Source: Mucilaginibacter sabulilitoris (GTDB taxonomy: Bacteria > Bacteroidota > Bacteroidia > Sphingobacteriales > Sphingobacteriaceae). From it: DNA of 64,000 bases. The stretch spans positions 1,612,001 through 1,676,000 of the forward strand of contig NZ_CP139558.1 of assembly GCF_034262375.1 (NCBI RefSeq), in the 5' to 3' direction. This document shows positions 8,100 to 17,364 of the stretch, piece by piece (the first letter of the stretch is position 1; every line of letters begins with the position of its first letter). The translations under genes and the position numbers were made by a program. The notes under the pieces are model-generated. The model saw only the letters and a program-made list of their open reading frames with translations, was not told the origin of the DNA and did not search any database.

Positions 8100-10904
8100 T
8101 TATTTACTGGTGGAGTACAACTGATTAAAAAGTAATTTAAACGTACCGTGCGATTGTGCACGGAAAGTTATTTCGGGACCGAAGGCATACAGCTCACCTT
8201 TACCAACGGGAGCAACAAAGGCGGCAACACCATCTTTTAAATAACTCTGTCCCCATGCCCAGCCGCTCCTAAGCGGTTTGTCTGTAGCAAACCAGGCAAT
8301 AGGTCTAACCCCTTTTTCGGCAGCATTACTATCCAGTTTGAAAACCTGGCTGTTGTCAAAATCAATGTCTGCAACATTGTTCATTCCCCAGGCGGCGGGT
8401 ATAGTTGGGTCAACAGTTACGCTCAGGATACTGCCTGGTACATAGTACTTGGTTCCGGGCAATGGCTTGTCTTCATTTTTACTGTTCTTTTCAACAAGGG
8501 CGTTATGAACAGGCAAACCAAGATGATAGGCCAGGTTTGTGCTGCTCCCGATGGTCACTATTGAGCCACCGTCTTCCAGGAAAGCTTTAAGCTGTGGGAT
8601 TGATTTTTCGGCAGTTATTTTACCCAGCCTGTTTTTGAATTCTGCCGGTGTGTCTTCCGGTTTGGGTTCACGGTCACCAAATAAGCTGTTCCTGTTTATC
8701 CTTTCTCCGCCAATTGGGGGTATGCCCCTTGTTACAAATATGATCACATCATATTTGCTGTGCAGGTTACCCGCATCCACATCCTGCGGATAGACCACAT
8801 CATACGCAAAATGGTATTGCTCCATGATCCAGCGGATCCAACCTGAAGGTATCGAGCCGCCATACATATCCCAAAGCGCAATACGCATTGATGATATTTT
8901 AACAGCATTGGCGGGGCGCTGGGCTATTCCTGTAGCTTTTACGCCCAGTTTATCTGCAGCTTTAGCCAACACCGCTTTGGCATTGCCCCTGGCCGGCACA
9001 AAGAAAGTTCCGGTTTCTGACATACCTGCCGCACCTTTAGGTAAACGGTAAACTTCAACCCCTGCTTTAAGTAAATCATTAACGGCAATGAATGCATTAT
9101 TTATCTGTGAGCTTAGTAAATAACCTGCTCCCGGAGTTACGGCAATCGTTTGTTTTGCCGGTGATTGCAATTGCCCGTATGGAATACGCTGAAATGGTCC
9201 ATTAAAATTATCAAGGATACGATCAAAATGAACCCCCATTTGAAACGCCAGCGTCCATCCGGCAGCATCATAAGGTTTAATTGGCGGGCCGCCCGGATAA
9301 AGAAAGTCATTTGGGTGATCCTGCGGCTCAAACATATCCAGCACATGCGGACGAAACGCCTGGGCGGTTTTTACGATATAGGAGCCTGCCGGATATTTTT
9401 TGCCGGCTACGGTAAATTCTGCTGTCGCTTTATTAACCTGAATGCCGGCCTTGATCAACGCGTTAATAAACTTTGTAGCGGTTGGGAAATCGGGCTGATC
9501 GGCAGGTAGGATATAACCTCTCGGATCGCGAAGCTCCGGGTTTTTCAACACCGAATCGTAGTATTTTATAGGGATATTGTTACCTCTTGTGCTCCAGCCC
9601 ATCGGGTCATCGGGGTTACCTTCTCCAGCGCTTGCACCAGCTCGTTTGCTTGTATCTTTCTGATCACTTTTATAGGCCTTCGTAATAGCTTCTGAGCGTT
9701 TTGGCGATAGTGTCCAGTGGTCTTCATTGCCTCTTTCAATTGCGTTTTTACCCATACGGTAAATATTGAAAAGCACCTCATCGTGCTGGCGTGCGGCATA
9801 ATCAAGTACCGCGTAATTAAGCGATACAGAATAATCTATCGACTGGCGAAAATGCCATACACTCTGCGGTAAAACCGGGTTTGGCGTAGCCCCGTTGGGG
9901 ATAAGGCGTTGCGGTACAACCGGGATATTCTCGGGAGTCGGGCCTCCAATAATTTCGGTAAGCAAACCGATCATATTATGGAATTGTGTGGTGGTGCGCA
10001 AACCACCATTGTACCAGGTAGAAAAGCTTGAACCGGTGAGCCTTGTATAACCCGGCTTGTTTTCGGTATTAAGCCTGCTGTACATAGCTGCTCCAAGCGC
10101 GTCTATCCCGGTTATCATTAACGGATCAAAAACGTAGTTGAACGGATCGCGGTAGGGAGGGCCAGCAAGTACCGAACCTTCCGGTCCTCTTTGATGATGA
10201 TTGTACATAATTTGAGGGAACCATTCCAAAAACAGCTGATGGTTCATATTAGTACTTTCCTTAGTATTCATCATGTAAAAATCGCGGTTGTTATCATGCC
10301 CGATGTATTTTTCATACAGGCGTGGGATATTGAGGTTGCGCTTTTTAGGATCGCTATCCTTCATATACCAGTTTGATACAAGCTCCATTCCATCAGGGTT
10401 GGCATGCGTCATCAGGATAATCACGTTATCCAGTATCCGCATAGTTTCCGGGTCTTTACGACTGATGAGCTGATACGTGGTTTCTATTAACTGATGCGCG
10501 CCTACAACTTCTGTAGCATGCAGGCCGCCGTCAATCCAAACAACGGCCTTGCCTTTAGCGGCCAGTGCCCGCGCCTGCTGGTCAGACAAGCCCTCGGCCC
10601 GCGCCAGTTTTTGTGAAATATCCTTGTATTGAGCAAGATTTTTGATGTTAGCCGGCGACGATATGATCATCATATACTGATGGCGCCCCTCTTCGGTAAG
10701 GCCAATATCTACCAGTTTGGTGCGGTTAGATGCCGCGGCCAGCTTTTTAAAGTACTCCGCAGATTTGGCATAATTGGTTAGCTGATAATCATCGCCAATA
10801 TTAAAACCAAAAAAGCTTTTTGGAGATGGTATGGTTTGTGCTGCCGCAATAGAAACCCACAGGCATAACAATGCAACGATAGCATAACAATTTTTTATTT
10901 TCAT
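8100..10904 (-). CDS. Secreted M14 family zinc carboxypeptidase (paralogue A)
   Basis: A protein of 934 residues with a signal peptide (about 1-22, ending AAAQ). The M14 catalytic domain (about 45-400) shows the zinc motif H-x-x-E in GGLHATEVVGAHQ, the substrate-binding region HANPDG, an N-N-R-D-F-Y stretch, the third-ligand histidine region MYNHHQRGP, and a glutamate in GLLTEIIGG that may be catalytic. The C-terminal half (about 500-934) has alternating strands and helices, including IVTIGSSTNLAYHLGLP, somewhat like a class I glutamine-amidotransferase fold. It is the last gene of the minus-strand peptide locus and is related over its full length to the M14 gene at 12449. Inferred role: trimming of peptides in the periplasm or outside the cell. 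Confidence 0.9.
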   Translation of the reverse strand: MKIKNCYAIVALLCLWVSIAAAQTIPSPKSFFGFNIGDDYQLTNYAKSAEYFKKLAAASNRTKLVDIGLTEEGRHQYMMIISSPANIKNLAQYKDISQKLARAEGLSDQQARALAAKGKAVVWIDGGLHATEVVGAHQLIETTYQLISRKDPETMRILDNVIILMTHANPDGMELVSNWYMKDSDPKKRNLNIPRLYEKYIGHDNNRDFYMMNTKESTNMNHQLFLEWFPQIMYNHHQRGPEGSVLAGPPYRDPFNYVFDPLMITGIDALGAAMYSRLNTENKPGYTRLTGSSFSTWYNGGLRTTTQFHNMIGLLTEIIGGPTPENIPVVPQRLIPNGATPNPVLPQSVWHFRQSIDYSVSLNYAVLDYAARQHDEVLFNIYRMGKNAIERGNEDHWTLSPKRSEAITKAYKSDQKDTSKRAGASAGEGNPDDPMGWSTRGNNIPIKYYDSVLKNPELRDPRGYILPADQPDFPTATKFINALIKAGIQVNKATAEFTVAGKKYPAGSYIVKTAQAFRPHVLDMFEPQDHPNDFLYPGGPPIKPYDAAGWTLAFQMGVHFDRILDNFNGPFQRIPYGQLQSPAKQTIAVTPGAGYLLSSQINNAFIAVNDLLKAGVEVYRLPKGAAGMSETGTFFVPARGNAKAVLAKAADKLGVKATGIAQRPANAVKISSMRIALWDMYGGSIPSGWIRWIMEQYHFAYDVVYPQDVDAGNLHSKYDVIIFVTRGIPPIGGERINRNSLFGDREPKPEDTPAEFKNRLGKITAEKSIPQLKAFLEDGGSIVTIGSSTNLAYHLGLPVHNALVEKNSKNEDKPLPGTKYYVPGSILSVTVDPTIPAAWGMNNVADIDFDNSQVFKLDSNAAEKGVRPIAWFATDKPLRSGWAWGQSYLKDGVAAFVAPVGKGELYAFGPEITFRAQSHGTFKLLFNQLYSTSK

Positions 10905-10952
10905 AAGATAAGTTTTAGTTGTATACCATGGTAATTAATTATTTTAAATAAA

Positions 10953-12398
10953 TCATTTACGATAGTCCAATGCCGGTTTTCTATTACCAAGCATAGCATC
11001 ATACTTAAAATCTGTACCTCTTTTATCAGCCAGTTCTGCGTTGGCTTTCTTCACCAGTTCTGGGTCTTTAAACAGGTCATATGCCGAAAGAGCCAGGGTT
11101 TTAGCAGCCACCATCATTCCTTTGGTGCCAATAGTACTACCCGCCGCCGCCACATTTTGCCAACTGTGGCCTGATGAACCGGGTACAAATGTTGCTGCAA
11201 TAAAACCAGCGGTAGGAACAGTCCAGCTTACATCGCCTACGTCCGAAGAGGCCCCTCCCGCTTCGGTTGAAACACTAAAGGGTTTAATTTTTTCGGTTTC
11301 TGCTAAAGGAATGGTTTTATTATTACCCGTTAAGGTGGCCTGTATTTTTTCAGCAAACTGTTTTTCTGATTCGGTATATGTAAATCCATTTACAAGCCGC
11401 AGATTATTATCCATCACTTTGGATAAGGTTAAATTTGGCAGCATATTATACACACCACCAATTACCTCATAATCCATCCGGGTTCCGGTGCCCAAAGCTG
11501 CTCCTTCGGCTGCTTTTACCACCTGTTCCCAAATCTCTTTAACGGTTTGCATTTCAGGATTCCGTACATAATAATAAACCTCAGCAAAAGCAGGCACCAC
11601 ATTAGGCGCTTCCCCGCCATGCGTAATTACGTAATGGATTCTTGTATCTGAAGGGATATGCTCACGCATCATGTTCACCATGTTATCCATTGCTTCAACA
11701 GCATCCAATGCCGACCGCCCTTTTTCGGGTGCTCCCGATGCATGTGAAGCAACCCCGTAAAACCTGAACTTAGCATTTTTATTAGCAAGCCATGGTTCAA
11801 TGGCCGCCGAGTTTTCATTACCCGGATGCCAGTGCAGCACAGCGTTTACATCATTAAAAAGCCTGGCCCTTACCATGTACACTTTGCCTGATCCACCCTC
11901 CTCAGCAGGGCAGCCATATAAACGAATAGTTCCTTTTGTACCTGAATTTTTAAGCCAGTCCTTAATCGCGATAGCTGCTGCCACAGATGCTGTGCCGAAT
12001 AAATTATGGCCGCAACCGTGTCCTGCTGCACCACTAACCAATGCTTTTTGCTCGGGTTGGTCTATATTAGATAAACCGGGCAATGCATCAAACTCTGCCA
12101 GAATACCAATAACAGGCTCGCCGCTGCCATAAGAAGCCACAAATGCGGTAGGGATTTCAGCAACACCTGCTCTTATATCAAACCCGGCATTTTTTAGTTG
12201 GTCCTGAAGCAAAGCGGAACTTTTTATTTCCAGGTACCCCGGCTCTGCATATGTCCAGATCTGATGAGCTATGTTAGCATAGTTTGCTTCCTTACTTTGT
12301 ATGGATGCTATGATTTTTTCTTTCTCCGTGTTTCTCTGTGCAAAGCCTATAAACACAACGCCCGAGAAAAAACTAAGCAATATGATTCTTTTAAGCAT
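10953..12398 (-). CDS. M20 family amidohydrolase, AbgB-like (aminobenzoyl-glutamate utilisation B type)
   Basis: A protein of 481 residues with a signal peptide (about 1-20, ending GFAQ). It has the di-metal M20D ligands HGCGHN (about 127-132), the general-base pair in PAEEGG, a WHPG histidine, and the C-terminal VGDVSW motif seen in AbgB proteins. Known relatives hydrolyse amide bonds of N-acylated amino acids, peptides or p-aminobenzoyl-glutamate. The unusual point is the export signal, since E. coli AbgB is cytosolic. It lies between the two M14 paralogues with gaps of about 50 bp, so it is very likely part of the same transcript. The substrate is not decidable. Confidence 0.9.
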   Translation of the reverse strand: MLKRIILLSFFSGVVFIGFAQRNTEKEKIIASIQSKEANYANIAHQIWTYAEPGYLEIKSSALLQDQLKNAGFDIRAGVAEIPTAFVASYGSGEPVIGILAEFDALPGLSNIDQPEQKALVSGAAGHGCGHNLFGTASVAAAIAIKDWLKNSGTKGTIRLYGCPAEEGGSGKVYMVRARLFNDVNAVLHWHPGNENSAAIEPWLANKNAKFRFYGVASHASGAPEKGRSALDAVEAMDNMVNMMREHIPSDTRIHYVITHGGEAPNVVPAFAEVYYYVRNPEMQTVKEIWEQVVKAAEGAALGTGTRMDYEVIGGVYNMLPNLTLSKVMDNNLRLVNGFTYTESEKQFAEKIQATLTGNNKTIPLAETEKIKPFSVSTEAGGASSDVGDVSWTVPTAGFIAATFVPGSSGHSWQNVAAAGSTIGTKGMMVAAKTLALSAYDLFKDPELVKKANAELADKRGTDFKYDAMLGNRKPALDYRK

Positions 12399-12448
12399 GA
12401 AAAAAAGTTTTGATATTTTGTTAAATCATCAATATAATTTTGTTTGCA

Positions 12449-15232
12449 TCATTTGCTGAAATACAGTTGGTTAAATAATAACCGAAATGTACTTTGCGAC
12501 TGGCCGCGGAAGGTAATTTCGGGTCCGAAAGCATATAATTTACCAGCACCAACAGGCGCTATAAAAGCAGCCACACCATCTTTCAAATAAGCTTGCCCCC
12601 ATGCCCAACCGCTGTGCAATGGCTTATCGGTATCAAACCACGCCAGGCGTTTTACTCCTTTTGAATCAGCATCAGCATCCAGTTTAAATACCGGGCTCCG
12701 GTCAAAATCAACGTCATTTTCTGCAGGCATACCATAATTGGCGGGCTCTGAAGTTTCAAAGCGAGTGCTTAGCAAACTACCTGGTATATAGTATTTTAAT
12801 GCGGATATGGGGCGCTCTTTACCATCGGCTCCATTTACTACTAAAGCATTGTGTACAGGCAAGCCTAAATGATAGGCTAAATTGGTGCTGGTACCAATAG
12901 TTACTATACTGCCGCCACTTTCCATAAATTTTTTAAGCTGAGGAATGGATTTCTCGGCCGTGATCTTACCAATCCATGGGCGGAATTCTGCCGCTACCGA
13001 ATCGGCAGATGGCTGCTTGTTACGAAATTCGGAAACATCGCCTCCCTTGCCAAGCGGAGGAATAGCGCCGGTTACAAAGATCAGTACGTCGTATTTTTTA
13101 CGAAGGTCACCCGCGTCAATCTCTTGCGGATAAATGATTTGCGCGTTATAGTGATATTGCTCCATTAACCAGCGTACCCAGCCCGACGGGATAGAGCCAC
13201 CATAGGTATTCCAGACCCCGATACGCGTTGGAAAAATTTTAACGCCCCCTGCAGGGGCTTTCTCTACGCCCGTAACTTTGAGGCCCAGGCTTTTGGTTTC
13301 TTTAGCGAGTATCGTTTTTGCCTCGACGGATGCCGGAATATAAAAAGTACCTGGCCCGTCTTCGGGCATGCCTGTAACACCGTTTGGTAAACGGTAAACC
13401 TTGGCACCCGCTTTAAGCAAATCATTTACCGTTATAAAACCATTGTTGATGGACGGGCTTATCAGATAACCAGCCTTTGCATTCGTAGTAAGATTTAATG
13501 AAGGAGGCGATTGCAAACTACCGTAAGGCACTTTTTCAAACGGTCCGTTAAAACCTTCGGTCATGCGATCAAAGTTAACGCCCATTTGGAATGCCAGTGT
13601 CCAGCCGGCAGCGTCATAAGGTTTAATTGGCGGGCCGCCCTCGTATTGAAAATCATTTGGATGGTCCTGTGGTTCAAACATATCAATCACATGCGGACGG
13701 AAAGCCTGATCTGTTTTAACGACGTAGGAGCCCGCCGGATAATTTTTGCCTGCCACGCTGAAGTCGGTAGTTGCCTTCTGAACCTGGATGCCCGATAAAA
13801 GCAAGGCATTGATAAACTTAACGGCAGTTGGAAAATCGGTTTGATCTGCCGGGATAATATAAGCCCTCGCATCCCTGTTCTTGGGGTCTTTCAGCACCTG
13901 GTCATAATATTTTGCCGGGATATCGCCTTCCCTGCCAAAAGCAAACTCGCCCGATGAATTCGCACCACCTACGCTGTCCTTTTTTGATGGCTTCTTTTCT
14001 TTCTTATAAGCCATGTTTATAGAATCAATATACTTTGGATAAAACGTCCAGTGGTCGGTGCTGCCGCGCTCAATGGAGTTTTTACCCATACGATAAATAT
14101 TGTATAGTAATTCGCTGCGGTAACGTGCAGCGTAATCAAGCACCGCGTAGTTTAAGGATACCGAGTAATCTATAGATTGACGAAAGTGCCATGTTTGCGG
14201 AACAATAGGATTTGGAGTTGCCCCATTCGGAATCAGACGCTCCGGAACCAAAGCCACGGTTTCGGGGGTTGGGTTTCCGATGATCTCGGTAAGTAAGCCA
14301 ACCATGTTATGAAAATAGGGGGTAGTGCGTAAACCACCATTCCACCAGGTTGAGAACTGTGACCCTGCACGTTGTGTATATCCTGGTTTACCCTCTACAT
14401 TAAGCCTGTTGTTCATGGCAGCGCCAACTGCATCAATACTGGTCACGATCAATGGGTCGAACACATAATTAAAGGGGTCGCGATAGGGTGGACCGGCCAG
14501 TACTGAACCTGCCGGACCGCGCTGGTGGTGGTTGTACATGATCTGCGGAATCCATTCTACAAACAGCTGCCTGCTGATGTTCTGACTTTCCTTCATGTTC
14601 ATCATGTAGAAATCGCGGTTGTTATCATGCCCAACGTATTTTTGCCAAAGACGGGGTACGTTGGTATTGCGTTTTTTAGGATCTTTTTCGCCCATGTACC
14701 AGTTTGATACCAGCTCCTGCCCGTCGGGATTGGCATGTGCCAACAGAATAATATCATTGTTGAGGATGTTCATGGTTTCGGCATCGGTACGGCTTACCAG
14801 CTGCCACATGGTTTCAATAAGCTGATGTGCGCCAACCACTTCAGTAGCATGCAAACCGCCGTCAATCCATATTACTGATTTTCCTTCGGCAGCGAGGCTC
14901 TTAGCCTGCTCATCAGTAAGCGCATCGGCATGGGCCAGCTTTTGAGAGATATCCTTGTAATGATCAAGCTTTTTCAAGTTTTCGGGTGATGAAACGATGA
15001 GCATATATTGATGCCTTCCTTCTTCTGTCATGCCGATATCCACTAATCGTGCACGGTCAGAGGCAGCCAACTTTTTAAAATACGCCTCCGTTTGCGTATA
15101 ATTTGCCAACTGGTAATCATCTCCAATATTAAAACCAAAGTGTTCCTTTGGTGAAGGAACTGTTTGTGCCTGCAATACCGACGCGTAAAACAGCGTGGGT
15201 AAAACAAGCATCCGGTTAAGTTTTTTGATCAT
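12449..15232 (-). CDS. Secreted M14 family zinc carboxypeptidase (paralogue B)
   Basis: A protein of 927 residues that aligns along its whole length with the M14 protein encoded at 8100-10904. It has a signal peptide (about 1-22, ending VLQAQ), the same IDGGLHATEVVGAHQ zinc site, HANPDGQELVSNWY, NNRDFYMMN, MYNHHQRGP and GLLTEIIGN, and the same C-terminal alpha/beta half. Differences are spread throughout, including the linker near residues 415-435, so this is an old duplication. The gene is 32 bp behind the M20 peptidase gene. The pair probably splits substrate range. Confidence 0.9.
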   Translation of the reverse strand: MIKKLNRMLVLPTLFYASVLQAQTVPSPKEHFGFNIGDDYQLANYTQTEAYFKKLAASDRARLVDIGMTEEGRHQYMLIVSSPENLKKLDHYKDISQKLAHADALTDEQAKSLAAEGKSVIWIDGGLHATEVVGAHQLIETMWQLVSRTDAETMNILNNDIILLAHANPDGQELVSNWYMGEKDPKKRNTNVPRLWQKYVGHDNNRDFYMMNMKESQNISRQLFVEWIPQIMYNHHQRGPAGSVLAGPPYRDPFNYVFDPLIVTSIDAVGAAMNNRLNVEGKPGYTQRAGSQFSTWWNGGLRTTPYFHNMVGLLTEIIGNPTPETVALVPERLIPNGATPNPIVPQTWHFRQSIDYSVSLNYAVLDYAARYRSELLYNIYRMGKNSIERGSTDHWTFYPKYIDSINMAYKKEKKPSKKDSVGGANSSGEFAFGREGDIPAKYYDQVLKDPKNRDARAYIIPADQTDFPTAVKFINALLLSGIQVQKATTDFSVAGKNYPAGSYVVKTDQAFRPHVIDMFEPQDHPNDFQYEGGPPIKPYDAAGWTLAFQMGVNFDRMTEGFNGPFEKVPYGSLQSPPSLNLTTNAKAGYLISPSINNGFITVNDLLKAGAKVYRLPNGVTGMPEDGPGTFYIPASVEAKTILAKETKSLGLKVTGVEKAPAGGVKIFPTRIGVWNTYGGSIPSGWVRWLMEQYHYNAQIIYPQEIDAGDLRKKYDVLIFVTGAIPPLGKGGDVSEFRNKQPSADSVAAEFRPWIGKITAEKSIPQLKKFMESGGSIVTIGTSTNLAYHLGLPVHNALVVNGADGKERPISALKYYIPGSLLSTRFETSEPANYGMPAENDVDFDRSPVFKLDADADSKGVKRLAWFDTDKPLHSGWAWGQAYLKDGVAAFIAPVGAGKLYAFGPEITFRGQSQSTFRLLFNQLYFSK

Positions 15233-15264
15233 GGTTTATTTTTTAATAGTGTTTAGTTCCTGAT

Positions 15265-16602
15265 TTATTTTGACATACCTGCTTCGGTAAGCAATAGTAA
15301 CATGGCCCTTTGTGTGGCTACATAAGCCCGTTTATCATCAAGCCACCATTCGCCCAAAGCATGGGCGCCGCCCGATTTGCCCCCACTGCCGATAGTAACT
15401 GCCGGGATACCTTTTGAAATAGGAATATTAGAGTTGGTTGAACCTACCCCCAGACTGGGAGAGGCTTGTAAAAAGCTCGCGGTAGCAATGGCCCGCTGCA
15501 CAAATGGAATGCTGGGGTCTTCCATACCCGAAGGGCGTTCGCCAATCAGTTTCACATCAACGGTAAGATTAGGGCCGAGGCGTTTCATCTGGTTCTCCTC
15601 TGCCAGTGCCTTTTGAACGGCATCCTGCAGCATCTTATCTATCCCCACCAGGCGCTCCTGACTTTCAGACCGCATATCAACCTCCATCCATGACTCAAAG
15701 GGGATGGAGTTAACAGACGTTCCGCCGCCAATTACGCCAACGTTGTAAGTAACTCTTACACCTTTTTCGCGGGTAAATTTATCGGCATCCAAAACCCAGT
15801 AATGAATAGCGCGGGCTAAGGCATTGTGCGGGTTGGCCAAGCCAAACGCACCTGATGAATGCCCCCCCAAACCTTTAAATGTAATACGGTAACGGTGCGA
15901 GCCTAAACCCCGGTGAACAACCCTGTCAACACTGGTACCGTCAATGGCGATGTACGAATCTATTTTACCCGGCCCCGAACTACTGAAAAGGTTTCGTACT
16001 CCACGCAGATTACCCTGGCCTTCTTCCCCAACTGCGCCTATGAACAGGAGGTCGGCATCGGTTTTTATTTCGTTCTTTTTCATTGCTTTAAGTACGGTGA
16101 GTACTACGGCAAGCGCCCTGGTATCGTCAGATATGCCCGGAGCATATAGCGTATCGCCCTTGTGCGCTATCTTAACGTCGGTTCCTTCGGGGAAAACGGT
16201 ATCCATGTGTCCTTCCAACGCCACTGTTTTTTTGCCCTTACGACCTTTAACCTTGGCTATTACATTGCCGGCCGTATCAGTCCATACAGAATCTGCTCCG
16301 GCGGCTTTTAGCATCTCGGCAAACTTTTTGGCTCTTACGGTTTCCTTATACGGTGGCGCGGGTATTTCGGTAAGCAGGATATGATCGGCCAGGGTTTGCG
16401 GTTGTAGATCAACAATGGTTTGCAGCGCCTTTTTTACAACAGATTTGCCTGCAATAGCACTCACCTCCTGGCTGTACTGTTTACCGGCAATAACTGTTTT
16501 TTTTACCTCCGGCGTGTCTTCCTGCGCGTATAATTTTGGCACAGCAAGCGTTAGTAATAAAAGCATTACTGCTTTTATTATATATTTTTTGTTCATGCTC
16601 AT
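15265..16602 (-). CDS. M20 family metallopeptidase (PepT/ArgE-like), exported
   Basis: A protein of 445 residues with a signal peptide (about 1-26, ending LYAQ). The M20 di-zinc site is clear: EGHMDTVFP (about 128), the bridging aspartate in GISDDTRAL, and the glutamate pair in GAVGEEGQGN. A dimerisation (lid) domain follows at about 230-345. Relatives are tripeptidases and aminoacyl-peptide hydrolases. A second in-frame ATG six bases downstream is an equally good start. It lies between the SusD/lipoprotein genes and the M14 paralogue B gene, which places it in the peptide-uptake locus. Confidence 0.9.
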   Translation of the reverse strand: MSMNKKYIIKAVMLLLLTLAVPKLYAQEDTPEVKKTVIAGKQYSQEVSAIAGKSVVKKALQTIVDLQPQTLADHILLTEIPAPPYKETVRAKKFAEMLKAAGADSVWTDTAGNVIAKVKGRKGKKTVALEGHMDTVFPEGTDVKIAHKGDTLYAPGISDDTRALAVVLTVLKAMKKNEIKTDADLLFIGAVGEEGQGNLRGVRNLFSSSGPGKIDSYIAIDGTSVDRVVHRGLGSHRYRITFKGLGGHSSGAFGLANPHNALARAIHYWVLDADKFTREKGVRVTYNVGVIGGGTSVNSIPFESWMEVDMRSESQERLVGIDKMLQDAVQKALAEENQMKRLGPNLTVDVKLIGERPSGMEDPSIPFVQRAIATASFLQASPSLGVGSTNSNIPISKGIPAVTIGSGGKSGGAHALGEWWLDDKRAYVATQRAMLLLLTEAGMSK

Positions 16603-16676
16603 GTTAGCTTTTTTACGGGTTTAACTTCTATTTACCCGCAACTTATGTTACAGGTTTTTAAATTGGTTACTGCCGG

Positions 16677-17297
16677 TTACTGGCTTTTAAACCTTGCACC
16701 GGTACGGCAATCGCCGGGTTCGCCCCGCGCTTCATCAACAATGTTATTAAAGAAGGTAACTATCCTACGGCCATCATTCAGGTTCAGAATAAACTTGAAT
16801 AAAAAGTAATCATTCACCTTAACATCATTTAGAGATATGCCTGTTATAGACGCCAGTTGTGCCGCAGTAAATGTGTACGTTTTGGGCAAATCGGTTGCCG
16901 TATCAAACAGTTTATCATTAGTACCAACTATGCTCGGAAGCGGAAACTGTGCGATGTTTGGATACTGGTTACCCGGATAAGAAATAACAATTGGATAGGC
17001 CGGCACACTTGCTTCGGCCCTGTTGAAACTGCTGTATACTTCAATTGATTTTACACCGCTTGTACCCAAAGCTTCCGAGCTAAGCACGAACGAAAATTGT
17101 TCGCCAGCCAAATTGGGGTCTTTCAGGTTAAAAAAGGCAACTTTAGCGGTTTGCCGTGTAGGCAGCGCTGATTTTGTGGTATCGATGGTTACAATAGGGA
17201 CTGCCGTATAAGTATAGGCCTCCCACTCGTAATGCACCTTTTTACAGGCTGTCAATCCCATCAAAACCAGTGACATCACCAGTATGAGATTTTTCAT
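16677..17297 (-). CDS. Small lipoprotein of unknown function linked to the SusCD pair
   Basis: A protein of about 206 residues with a type II signal peptide ending LMGLTAC (lipid-modified cysteine at about residue 18). The start at 17297 gives a normal short n-region; an in-frame ATG at 17324 would add nine residues. The mature part is rich in beta strands with no catalytic motif that I recognise. Its position straight after SusD is where Bacteroidota loci usually encode an accessory surface ligand-binding lipoprotein, so a peptide-binding role is an inference from position. Confidence 0.8.
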   Translation of the reverse strand: MKNLILVMSLVLMGLTACKKVHYEWEAYTYTAVPIVTIDTTKSALPTRQTAKVAFFNLKDPNLAGEQFSFVLSSEALGTSGVKSIEVYSSFNRAEASVPAYPIVISYPGNQYPNIAQFPLPSIVGTNDKLFDTATDLPKTYTFTAAQLASITGISLNDVKVNDYFLFKFILNLNDGRRIVTFFNNIVDEARGEPGDCRTGARFKSQ

Positions 17298-17364
17298 ATA
17301 TTTTTTTGTTTGGTAATCCTTCATGTTTATTTAGTTAGGTTCAATAAATTATCAGTAAACCATA

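Noticed and set aside
9165..9509. Open frames of 60-146 codons antisense to the peptidase genes (also near 11041-11472 and 15944-16384)
   Set aside because: They are other-frame shadows of the well-supported M14 and M20 coding regions, with no domain, signal peptide or independent promoter.
8100..15232. The two M14 genes as an assembly duplication
   Set aside because: They differ throughout and have a different gene between them, so they are true paralogues.
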